From: Ghiorsea sp.
Lineage (GTDB): Bacteria; Pseudomonadota; Zetaproteobacteria; Mariprofundales; Mariprofundaceae
Length of the DNA: 18,537 nucleotides
Assembly (NCBI GenBank): GCA_030950765.1
Contig: JAUZQX010000064.1
Coordinates: 1 to 18,537 of the forward strand
Direction: 5' to 3'
How positions within the stretch are numbered: position 1 is the stretch's first letter; the number at the start of each line of letters is the position of its first letter. Under the pieces are notes generated by a model, which worked only from the letters and a program-made list of their open reading frames with translations, was not told the origin of the DNA and searched no databases. Both the position numbers and the translations under genes were made by a program. Positions 1 to 7,319 of this stretch are shown in pieces.

Positions 1-1
1 G

Positions 2-319
2 CGTATGGGTAAAGGTGCTGAAAATGCACGTAATTTTACCCAATGTGATTCATTGTTGCTGGGCGACAAATGTGGTGCGCATACCTTCCCTTATGTGGAA
101 GTGAAAAATGCAACAGCAACGCTAGAGCATGAAGCCACCACCTCTAAAATTGGTGAAGACCAGTTGTTTTATTGCCAGCAACGTGGGCTTTCCGAAGAAG
201 ATGCGGTGAACATGATTGTGAATGGCTTCTGTAAAGATGTGTTTGATGAGTTACCCATGGAATTTGCTGTGGAAGCCAACCGTTTGATGGAAGTCAGCCT
301 TGAAGGTTCAGTCGGATAA
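2..319 (+). CDS. sufB: SufB, Fe-S cluster scaffold subunit (3' end only)
   Basis: This is the C-terminal part (about 105 residues) of SufB; the gene runs off the left edge and its start is not in the window. SufB is the scaffold subunit of the cytosolic SufBC2D complex, where Fe-S clusters are assembled. The visible part carries the conserved segments NFTQCDSLLLGDKCGAHTFP and EHEATTSKIGEDQLFYCQQR and ends in the usual LEGSVG. Counting back from the C-terminus, the Cys of TQCDS (codon at 44-46) and the Glu of EHEA (codon at 131-133) match E. coli Cys405 and Glu434, residues implicated in cluster formation, so the scaffold looks functional. sufC starts 26 bp after the stop, behind an AAGGA ribosome site. 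The family is certain; only completeness is limited. Confidence 0.97.
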   Translation, partial: RMGKGAENARNFTQCDSLLLGDKCGAHTFPYVEVKNATATLEHEATTSKIGEDQLFYCQQRGLSEEDAVNMIVNGFCKDVFDELPMEFAVEANRLMEVSLEGSVG

Positions 320-345
320 TTTAAGAGATATTAAGGAATATAAAC

Positions 346-1092
346 ATGTTAGAAGTTAAAGATTTACACGTCTCCGTTGACGGCAAAAAGATTCTTAAAG
401 GTTTAAACCTCACCATCAACGCAGGTGAAGTTCATGCCATCATGGGTCCTAATGGTGCGGGCAAGTCCACATTATCCAATGTGATTGCTGGGCGTGATGG
501 TTATGAAATCACATCAGGTTCGATTACCTACAAAGGTGATGACTTGCTTGAAATGAGCCCCGAAGAGCGCGCTTGGGCGGGTGTGTTTCTTGCCTTCCAA
601 TACCCTGTTGAAATTCCAGGGGTGAACAACACTTACCTGCTTAAAGCCGGCGTAAATGCCAAACGCAAACATCAAGGTTTGGAAGAGTTGGATGCCTTTG
701 ATTTTATGCAAACCGTCAAAGAAAAAGCGAAGTTGGTGGAGCTTGATCCATCTTTTTTAAGTCGCTCAGTCAATGAAGGTTTTTCGGGTGGTGAGAAAAA
801 ACGCAATGAAATCTTCCAAATGGCAGTATTAGACCCTGCATTGGCATTACTTGATGAAACCGATTCAGGTTTGGATATTGATGCATTGCGTATTGTCGCA
901 GGTGGTGTAAATAAATTGCGCGGCAAAGACAAAGCCATTGTTATGATTACCCATTACCAACGTTTATTGGACTATATCGAGCCTGATTTTGTCCATGTGT
1001 TGGCAGATGGTGTGATTCAAAAAACAGGCGACAAATCATTGGCTGTGGAACTTGAAAAACACGGCTACGATTGGGTGAAAGAAAACAAATGA
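346..1092 (+). CDS. sufC: SufC, ABC-type ATPase of the SufBCD complex
   Basis: SufC (248 residues) is the soluble ABC-family ATPase that drives conformational change of the SufB-SufD scaffold during cluster assembly; it is not a transporter. Visible motifs in order are Walker A GPNGAGKST (34-42), the signature FSGGEKKR (146-153), Walker B with the SufC-typical LLDETDSGLD (168-177) and the switch histidine H203 in THYQR. The length is normal for the family. The ATG is preceded by AAGGA at a good distance. The stop overlaps the sufD start in an ATGA tetranucleotide, which suggests translational coupling. The gene order sufB-C-D-S is the standard one. Confidence 0.98.
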   Translation: MLEVKDLHVSVDGKKILKGLNLTINAGEVHAIMGPNGAGKSTLSNVIAGRDGYEITSGSITYKGDDLLEMSPEERAWAGVFLAFQYPVEIPGVNNTYLLKAGVNAKRKHQGLEELDAFDFMQTVKEKAKLVELDPSFLSRSVNEGFSGGEKKRNEIFQMAVLDPALALLDETDSGLDIDALRIVAGGVNKLRGKDKAIVMITHYQRLLDYIEPDFVHVLADGVIQKTGDKSLAVELEKHGYDWVKENK

Positions 1093-2336
1093 GTGTTCTA
1101 ACACAAACCCGACAAGACGCTTTAAACCTATTTGAGAAAATAGGTTTACCCACAGGGCGTGATGAAGATTGGAAATATACCGATGCTTCTCGCCTCAAAG
1201 ATTTATTGCAGCCAACACCAACAGATGCCAATATTCATATTAAAGATATGGGCGTGACAGGTCTTGATGCTTACCGCATGGTATTCATCAATGGTTTATT
1301 TGCCGAAGCAGAGTCCAACTTACCTGAAGGCGTGAGCATTCTTTCCTTGGCTGAACTTGAAAAAAACAGTACGGGTGAAGATGCTGAAGGCATTGCTAAA
1401 CTTTTCACTGTAGATACCAAAGCACCATTGATGAATGGCTTTAATGCATGGAATGCTGCCAAAGCCAGCGATGGTGCTGTGATTATATTGGCTGACAATG
1501 CGATTCTCACCAAACCTTTGTATATCTTGCATATCAGCAACCAAAGCAATGTAGTCCGCCATAGTTTTATGATTGGCAAACATGCAGAAGCACAAATTAT
1601 TGAACATTTTATCAGCACCGACGATAGCAAAGCCTTGAGTAACACATGCAGCTTCGTTGCCCTCAAAGCTGAGGCTCGCGTGGAACACACCCGCATTCAG
1701 CAAGAAGGCGACAAACAATCGCATGTTGCTCGCGTGCAAGTCAAACAATGCAAAAAATCATCTTACCAATTCCACGGCGTGGAGCTGGGTGCATCATTAT
1801 CGCGCACGGATTTGGTGGTCAACTTGCACGGTGAAGGCGCATCTTGTGATTTGAATGGTTTGTTTGTGTTAAGCGGCAGGCAACATGCCGACCACCACAC
1901 CCGTATCGACCACAAAGCCCCGCATTGCACCAGCCGCGAATTGTATCGCACAGTGCTTGATGGACGTTCACATGGTGTTTTTAATGGTAAAGTGATAGTG
2001 CATGAAGGGGCAATCAAAACCGATTCCAACATGAGCAATGGTAATATTTTATTGTCGAAAAATGCTGAAATCGACACCAAACCTGAGCTTGAAATTTACA
2101 ATGATGATGTCAAATGTGCGCATGGTGCAACCATTGGTCAGCTTGATGATAAACAATTGTTTTATCTTCGCTCGCGTGGCATTTCAGCAGAAGCAGCGCA
2201 AGAATTGTTAACCTTTGCCTTTGCCGATGAAGTATTGGTGGCGATGAGCAATCAAACCGTGCGCAGTTATGTTGAAAAAGCTGCCTTTGCCAAATTGCCG
2301 CACAGCGATGATTTAGAGGAAATGTTAGGCTCATGA
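1089..2336 (+). CDS. sufD: SufD, Fe-S assembly scaffold subunit
   Basis: SufD (415 residues from this start) is the SufB paralogue that completes the SufBC2D scaffold and is linked to iron acquisition. The N-terminus has the family hallmark GRDEDWKYTD. The C-terminal beta-helix carries CAHGATIGQLDDKQLFYLRSRGI, in which H345 matches the conserved E. coli His360 that lies across from SufB Cys405. I chose the ATG at 1089 because it forms ATGA with the sufC stop and gives a normal N-terminus. An in-frame TTG at 1071 would add six residues and overlap sufC further, without support. The 3' end overlaps sufS by ATGA. Confidence 0.96.
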   Translation: MSVLTQTRQDALNLFEKIGLPTGRDEDWKYTDASRLKDLLQPTPTDANIHIKDMGVTGLDAYRMVFINGLFAEAESNLPEGVSILSLAELEKNSTGEDAEGIAKLFTVDTKAPLMNGFNAWNAAKASDGAVIILADNAILTKPLYILHISNQSNVVRHSFMIGKHAEAQIIEHFISTDDSKALSNTCSFVALKAEARVEHTRIQQEGDKQSHVARVQVKQCKKSSYQFHGVELGASLSRTDLVVNLHGEGASCDLNGLFVLSGRQHADHHTRIDHKAPHCTSRELYRTVLDGRSHGVFNGKVIVHEGAIKTDSNMSNGNILLSKNAEIDTKPELEIYNDDVKCAHGATIGQLDDKQLFYLRSRGISAEAAQELLTFAFADEVLVAMSNQTVRSYVEKAAFAKLPHSDDLEEMLGS

Positions 2337-3547
2337 ATATAGACAACATCCGCAATGATTTTCCCATCCTGCATCAAGAAGTGTTTGGGCACCCGTTGGT
2401 GTACTTGGATAATGCTGCGACAACGCAAAAACCACAATGTGTGATTGATACGATTCGTCAGTATTACGAAAAGGATAATTCAAACATCCACAGGGGAGTG
2501 CATTCGCTTTCTGAACGCGCTACCAAAGATTATGAAGCCGCCCGCGAAACCATTCGTGATTTCTTCAATGCCAAATCAAGCAAAGAAGTGATTTTCACCC
2601 GTGGAACCACCGAAAGCATTAATCTTGTGGCTTCATCTTGGGGTAATGCAAACATTGGTAAAGATGATGAAGTCCTAATCACACACATGGAGCATCATTC
2701 CAATATCGTGCCTTGGCAAATGCTTTGTGAACGTACAGGTGCAAAGCTTAAAATTATTCCTATGAACGAAGCGGGCGAGCTTGATTTGACTGCCTATGCT
2801 GAATTGTTGAGCGAACGCACCAAACTTGTTGGTATTGTGCATATGTCCAATGCTTTGGGTACGATTAACCCGATTGCAGACATGATAAAACAAGCGCACC
2901 AAGTCGGTGCAAAGGTCTTGATTGATGGCGCGCAGGCCGCGGCACACATCGCAACGGACATCCAAGCTTTAGATATTGATTTTTATGCCACATCCGCGCA
3001 TAAAATGTATGGTCCAACGGGTGTAGGTGTATTGATTGCCAAAGAAGAATTGTTGAATGCGATGCCGCCGTATCAAGGTGGCGGCGACATGATTTTGATA
3101 GTGACGTTTGACAAGACACAATACAACGAACTACCCCATAAATTTGAAGCAGGCACACCTAATATTGCAGGTGTGATTGGTTTTGGCGAAGCCTTAAAGT
3201 ATATATCCAACATCGGTTTTTCTGCCATTGAGAAGCGTGAAAAAGAGCTGCTTGATTATGCTACGAAAAAAGCACAAAGCTTTGAAGGTTTGCGCCAAAT
3301 TGGAACAGCAAAAGATAAAGCATGTGTGCTTTCATTTGTCTTGGATGGTGTTCATCCCCACGATTTAGGCACGATTCTCGACCGTGAAGGTGTTGCCATT
3401 CGCGCTGGGCATCATTGCGCCATGCCTGTGATGCAGTTTTATAAAGTACCTGCCACAGCAAGGGCTTCGTTTTCGATTTATAATACCGAAGCTGAAGTCG
3501 ATGCACTGTTTACAGCATTAGAAAAAGCACGGGATATGTTTGCATGA
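2333..3547 (+). CDS. sufS: SufS, group II cysteine desulfurase
   Basis: SufS (404 residues) is a pyridoxal-phosphate enzyme that converts L-cysteine to L-alanine and holds the released sulfur as a persulfide for the Suf scaffold. Visible motifs are YLDNAATTQKP near the N-terminus, THMEHHSNIVPW, the PLP lysine K224 in SAHKMYGPTGVG, and the catalytic cysteine C362 in RAGHHCAMP. Length and spacing match E. coli SufS (K226, C364). The short loop around the catalytic Cys is typical of group II enzymes, which need a partner to accept sulfur; that partner is most likely the SufU encoded next. The start codon overlaps the sufD stop (ATGA). After the stop comes a gap of 160 bp holding an inverted repeat. 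Confidence 0.97.
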   Translation: MNIDNIRNDFPILHQEVFGHPLVYLDNAATTQKPQCVIDTIRQYYEKDNSNIHRGVHSLSERATKDYEAARETIRDFFNAKSSKEVIFTRGTTESINLVASSWGNANIGKDDEVLITHMEHHSNIVPWQMLCERTGAKLKIIPMNEAGELDLTAYAELLSERTKLVGIVHMSNALGTINPIADMIKQAHQVGAKVLIDGAQAAAHIATDIQALDIDFYATSAHKMYGPTGVGVLIAKEELLNAMPPYQGGGDMILIVTFDKTQYNELPHKFEAGTPNIAGVIGFGEALKYISNIGFSAIEKREKELLDYATKKAQSFEGLRQIGTAKDKACVLSFVLDGVHPHDLGTILDREGVAIRAGHHCAMPVMQFYKVPATARASFSIYNTEAEVDALFTALEKARDMFA

Positions 3548-3555
3548 AAATTCTT

Positions 3556-3693
3556 AACCACAAAGGCACAAAAACACAAAGGAAATCAAGGTTATGCCAA
3601 TCATTCCTTGGCGATTTTACAATACCTACAATGCGAGGTGAGCAAAGCCGTATCAAAAGTATAAAAACTTTGTGCCTTCGTGTCTTTGTGGTT
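3556..3693. repeat. Imperfect inverted repeat element between sufS and sufU
   Basis: Two 27-nt arms, 3556-3582 and 3667-3693, are inverted copies of each other with 22 of 27 positions matching by my count. The left arm starts AACCACAAAGGCACAAAAAC; the complement of the right arm starts AACCACAAAGACACGAAGGC. They flank 84 bp that contain a smaller hairpin, GCCAA (3596-3600) and TTGGC (3608-3612). From general knowledge, ACCACAAAG-GCACGAAG type sequences occur as dispersed non-coding repeats in many environmental bacteria; whether this is such a copy cannot be judged from one window. In the suf transcript the arms could pair into a long stem. Confidence 0.75.
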
Positions 3694-3707
3694 CCCAAAG
3701 GTTTAAT

Positions 3708-4163
3708 ATGTTCAGTTTAGGCGATTTATATAAAGAAGTGATTATCGACCACACCAAAGCACCGCGCAATTTTGGCAAATTAGAGCCATGCAGCCACGAT
3801 GCTGAAGGCTTTAACCCATTATGCGGTGACCAACTGCATGTGTACCTGCAAATTGATGATAACAACATCATTGAAGATGTGAAGTTTGAAGGGCAAGGCT
3901 GCTCAATTTCTACCGCATCAGCATCATTGATGACCCAAGCCCTTAAAGGCAAAAGTGTAGCCAACTTTAATACCATGTTTAGCGCATTTCATGATATGGC
4001 AACGGCTGACATGGATGACAAACCCGATGAAGATGTGTTGGGTAAATTAGCTGTGCTTGCAGGGGTGAAAGAATTCCCATCGCGCATCAAATGTGCCACA
4101 TTATGCTGGCATACCGTCAAATCTGCGATTGAAGATGCTGGTCAACCAGCCAAAACGGAGTAA
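3708..4163 (+). CDS. sufU: SufU, zinc-dependent sulfur-transfer protein
   Basis: This 151-residue protein belongs to the IscU/SufU family and fits SufU, which takes the persulfide sulfur from SufS and passes it to SufBCD. The ligand residues are visible: C39 and D41 in NPLCGD, C65 in GQGCSISTASAS, and C129 in RIKCATLCW. The extra segment of about 20 residues before the last Cys (GVKEFPSRIKC region) separates SufU from housekeeping IscU. The chosen ATG at 3708 aligns with the family start MFSLGDLYKEVI and follows an AAAGG site at 3697-3701. An in-frame GTG at 3672 lies inside the right arm of the repeat and would only add repeat-encoded residues. sufT follows after 3 bp. Confidence 0.93.
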   Translation: MFSLGDLYKEVIIDHTKAPRNFGKLEPCSHDAEGFNPLCGDQLHVYLQIDDNNIIEDVKFEGQGCSISTASASLMTQALKGKSVANFNTMFSAFHDMATADMDDKPDEDVLGKLAVLAGVKEFPSRIKCATLCWHTVKSAIEDAGQPAKTE

Positions 4164-4166
4164 GCC

Positions 4167-4721
4167 ATGGCAACAGGACAAATGATTACCACCACTCGCG
4201 ATATTGATGCGATATTGATTCCACTTGGCACACCCGTGATTATCCCAGAAGGCGCACAAGTCGCCATCACCCAAGAGCTTGGTGGCACTTATACCGTGAG
4301 TGTGAATGGCAACCTTGCTCGCGTTGAAGGTAAAGATGCCGATGCTTTGGGTTTTGGTGATGAAACCAAAGAAAAAGTCGCCGAAACACCTAAAACTGCA
4401 GATGGCCCTGTGGAAGAATCAGCCATTTGGGATGCCATGAAGTCTGTATACGACCCAGAAATCCCAGTCGACATTGTAAACCTTGGTTTGGTGTATGACG
4501 TGCATGTCGTAGACACTGATGAGGGTGGTAATCATGTAGATATTACTATGACTTTAACCGCACCAGGTTGTGGCATGGGCCCATTTATTGTGGATGATGT
4601 ACGCGCCAAAACATTGGCTGTGGAAAATGTCACCGATGTACATGTGGACTTGGTTTTTGAACCACCATGGGACAGAAACATGATGAGTGATGAAGCCAAA
4701 CTTGAACTAGGAATGTTTTAA
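4167..4721 (+). CDS. sufT: SufT, MIP18-family Fe-S maturation protein
   Basis: The 184-residue product matches SufT: an N-terminal part of about 85 residues specific to this family, followed by a DUF59/MIP18 domain (about 87-170). The domain shows DPEIPVDIVNLGLVYD (96-111) and the loop TAPGCGMGP with C135, then FEPPWDR (164-170). SufT is an auxiliary factor for Fe-S protein maturation, often the last gene of suf operons. The ATG sits 3 bp after the sufU stop, with GGAG at 4157-4160 inside the end of sufU. The C-terminus ELGMF is also a common ending in this domain family. The next gene starts 60 bp downstream; I see no clear terminator hairpin in that gap. Confidence 0.92.
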   Translation: MATGQMITTTRDIDAILIPLGTPVIIPEGAQVAITQELGGTYTVSVNGNLARVEGKDADALGFGDETKEKVAETPKTADGPVEESAIWDAMKSVYDPEIPVDIVNLGLVYDVHVVDTDEGGNHVDITMTLTAPGCGMGPFIVDDVRAKTLAVENVTDVHVDLVFEPPWDRNMMSDEAKLELGMF

Positions 4722-4781
4722 AAAACCTTACCTTTTTCTTTACGGTATGAACATTTGGAAAACTTGTGCTAAAGTTTCAAC

Positions 4782-7316
4782 ATGTCTTCATCTGAAAACA
4801 ACCATATATTCCCATTAGCCAAACTTTTGGGCACCATCAAACATCGTTTATCCAATCGTGCTGATACTGAGCATGTGCAAGCTATTATTCGGATTGTATT
4901 AACCTGCATCTTTTTTGTTATTTATTTTAATCAGGTTAATATATTCTATCTCATCACTGCTTATTTGATCATCTCCACATCCATTCTTACCTGGATTATT
5001 GTTTCTCCCCAGCCCTCTCATATTCGGAAAATTTTGGGTATTACTGGGGATATGAGCATGGCAACATTTGTATTATATTTTGCAGGTGAAGCAGGCATTC
5101 TCGCACTTCCCGTTTATTTATGGGTTATTATTGGTAATGGCTTTCGCTATGGTCCCAAATATTTACGCATATCAGCTCTTCTAGCTATTATCGGCGCATC
5201 TACTGTGCTGGCTATGGATAGCTACTGGACCAATCATTATTGGGTAAGCTTTGTTTTACTAGTCACAATAACTGCAGTTCCGCTATATATGTCCATTCTA
5301 CTCAAGCAGCTGCATGAAGCGATTCACAAAGCAGAACAAGCCAACAAAGCTAAATCTCAATTTCTGGCTAATATGAGCCATGAATTACGCACGCCTTTAA
5401 ATGGTATTATTGGCGCAAGCGAGCTTCTGTCTCTAGGTAACCTTGATGCTAAACAAAAAAAATACGCCCATATGATTAAATCTTCAGGGCAAACACTACT
5501 CAGCTTAATTGAAGATGTTTTAGACATTTCCAAAATTGAGGCTGGAAAACAAACCAGTGAAATAAAACCTTTTGATTTGCATAAACTTGTTTATGAAACG
5601 CTACAGCCTTTTATACCTAAAGTTGAAGAAAAGAACATTACATTAACCTCTCATATCGAACCCGATGTACCTTTTCGCTTACTTGGTGATGAACTTCACC
5701 TGAAACAGGTGCTCACCAACTTTTTAAGCAATGCCACAAAATTCACAGAACAAGGAAACATCAAACTTCTTGTACAAACATCATCCAACGCATCCATCTC
5801 ACCTGTACGCATTCGTTTCCGCGTAATTGATACGGGTATTGGTATGTCCAAAGAAGCACAAGAAAACATCTTTGATCGATTTGTTCAAGCTGATTCATCC
5901 GTTACACGGAAATATGGTGGTACGGGGTTAGGCACCACAATCTCCAAAGAATTGGTCAGCTTAATGCATGGTGACATTGGTTTGCACAGCCAAAAAGACA
6001 AAGGCTCAGAGTTTTGGTGCGAGATTCCTTTTCATCGCCACGAAACAGTGAGCAAAGAAGAAGTTGCCACATCCACATCCTTTTCTGATGCCCGTATTCT
6101 CACCTTGATGAGCCCCCAACTCTTGCCCCAATTTGCAGCCCCAATGGAGCGCTGGGGTCAAAGCGTACAATCCTCCCATAATGTTATTGATATGGTCACT
6201 TCTTTAAATAAAGCACATGAACACACCAAACCATTCCATATTGCGATTATTGAACAAAACTTACTTGGTATGTCACCTGAACAACTGATCAAAACAGTTC
6301 GTGATAAAGATATTTTATCCGAAGTATCGTTTATTTTGGTTGGTGAACACTTTACTCCTATCGAAAGTGCTTTATTGGTTGAGATGGGATTCACCGCAGT
6401 GTTATCGTACCCACTTATTGAATCCCTTTTGTTTAACGCGATTCACGAAGTATGTATTGGCAAACAAATCAACCACGGCGTACCTTCTATCACCGACTAT
6501 CACAAACGTAAAAACCAACAAAAACTACATGTCCTTGTCGCCGAAGATAATGTGGTTAACCAAGAGGTCATTCAAGAGTTCTTAGAGCTGATGGGGCATC
6601 AGGTGTACATGGCTGATGACGGCGAACAAGCCCTGGATGCGCTGACCGATGACACACATCAATTTCATTTGGCTTTACTGGATATCAATATGCCGCATAT
6701 GTCTGGTTTGGATGTGATTAAAGCTTATCGGTTTATTGAGGCCGATGAACATTTACCCATGATTATTCTTTCTGCCGATGCTGTTTCCTCCAATATCAAA
6801 GATAGTTTGGGCATGGGTGCTGATGATTATTTAACCAAACCTATTGAATACAATAAACTTGCAACCACTATTGATAAGCTTACCCGTCCCAAAAACACCA
6901 ACTATACTATACACGTTCAAGCCCCTTTAACGGCCAACCACGAATGGCAATATATCGACCCCTCATTACTGGATAAACTTGCAACCATGTCCCAACGGGA
7001 GCATTTTGTCGGTGACTTGGTAGAAAAATTTATTGCGGAAACCGAAAGAAAACTAACGCAATTAGAACAAAGCCTAACCAAACATGAACATCAAACCTTT
7101 CTTGATATTTTTCACACGCTTAAAGGTAGTTCAGGGGTTGTCGGTGCAATACGCATTTATGAAATATGTGTAGATGTTGAGCAAGTTGAACAACTGTCCG
7201 ATAATATCATGAAGCAACATGTACAGCAGCTAAAAGAAGCTGTGGATAAAAGCGTATCTGAGCTTTCACATTACATTCAAAACCGTAATGCAAAAGCTCA
7301 AACAGACACACGCTAA
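4782..7316 (+). CDS. rpfC: RpfC-like hybrid sensor histidine kinase (DSF receptor)
   Basis: This 844-residue membrane kinase resembles Xanthomonas RpfC, the receptor for DSF fatty-acid signals. The juxtamembrane segment HRLSNRADTEHVQ (21-33) closely matches the RpfC region reported to bind DSF; R26, D28 and E30 correspond to its Arg15, Asp17 and Glu19. Five or six membrane segments follow (about 36-171), including WVIIGNGFRYG, also RpfC-like. Then come HisKA with phospho-acceptor H200 in NMSHELRTPLNG, an HATPase domain (VIDTGIGMS, TGLGTTIS), a degenerate receiver (about 435-565, E491 at the usual Asp site), a normal receiver (D634 in LLDINMP) and an HPt domain (H778 in FHTLKGSSG). RpfC has one receiver, so the degenerate one accounts for the extra length. 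The gene converges on rpfF, as in Xanthomonas. No rpfG is seen here. Ribosome site and promoter are weak. Confidence 0.88.
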   Translation: MSSSENNHIFPLAKLLGTIKHRLSNRADTEHVQAIIRIVLTCIFFVIYFNQVNIFYLITAYLIISTSILTWIIVSPQPSHIRKILGITGDMSMATFVLYFAGEAGILALPVYLWVIIGNGFRYGPKYLRISALLAIIGASTVLAMDSYWTNHYWVSFVLLVTITAVPLYMSILLKQLHEAIHKAEQANKAKSQFLANMSHELRTPLNGIIGASELLSLGNLDAKQKKYAHMIKSSGQTLLSLIEDVLDISKIEAGKQTSEIKPFDLHKLVYETLQPFIPKVEEKNITLTSHIEPDVPFRLLGDELHLKQVLTNFLSNATKFTEQGNIKLLVQTSSNASISPVRIRFRVIDTGIGMSKEAQENIFDRFVQADSSVTRKYGGTGLGTTISKELVSLMHGDIGLHSQKDKGSEFWCEIPFHRHETVSKEEVATSTSFSDARILTLMSPQLLPQFAAPMERWGQSVQSSHNVIDMVTSLNKAHEHTKPFHIAIIEQNLLGMSPEQLIKTVRDKDILSEVSFILVGEHFTPIESALLVEMGFTAVLSYPLIESLLFNAIHEVCIGKQINHGVPSITDYHKRKNQQKLHVLVAEDNVVNQEVIQEFLELMGHQVYMADDGEQALDALTDDTHQFHLALLDINMPHMSGLDVIKAYRFIEADEHLPMIILSADAVSSNIKDSLGMGADDYLTKPIEYNKLATTIDKLTRPKNTNYTIHVQAPLTANHEWQYIDPSLLDKLATMSQREHFVGDLVEKFIAETERKLTQLEQSLTKHEHQTFLDIFHTLKGSSGVVGAIRIYEICVDVEQVEQLSDNIMKQHVQQLKEAVDKSVSELSHYIQNRNAKAQTDTR

Positions 7317-7319
7317 AAT

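Noticed and set aside
1071..1088. TTG start giving a longer SufD
   Set aside because: The ATG at 1089 forms an ATGA overlap with the sufC stop and gives the normal SufD N-terminus; the extra six residues have no family support.
1271..2080. Minus-strand open frames opposite sufD
   Set aside because: They overlap each other and a conserved gene, and their Cys- and Ser-rich composition is typical of reverse-frame translation.
3672..3707. GTG start giving a longer SufU
   Set aside because: The extension is encoded by the right arm of the inverted repeat; the ATG at 3708 matches the family start and has AAAGG upstream.
4770..4777. TAAAGTTT resembling the -35 of a sigma-28 promoter before the kinase gene
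   Set aside because: It is only a few bases before the ATG, and no GCCGATAA-like -10 follows at the required distance.
4722..4781. Terminator between sufT and the kinase
   Set aside because: Only a 4-bp TACC/GGTA pairing is seen and no T run follows a stem; read-through from suf cannot be excluded.
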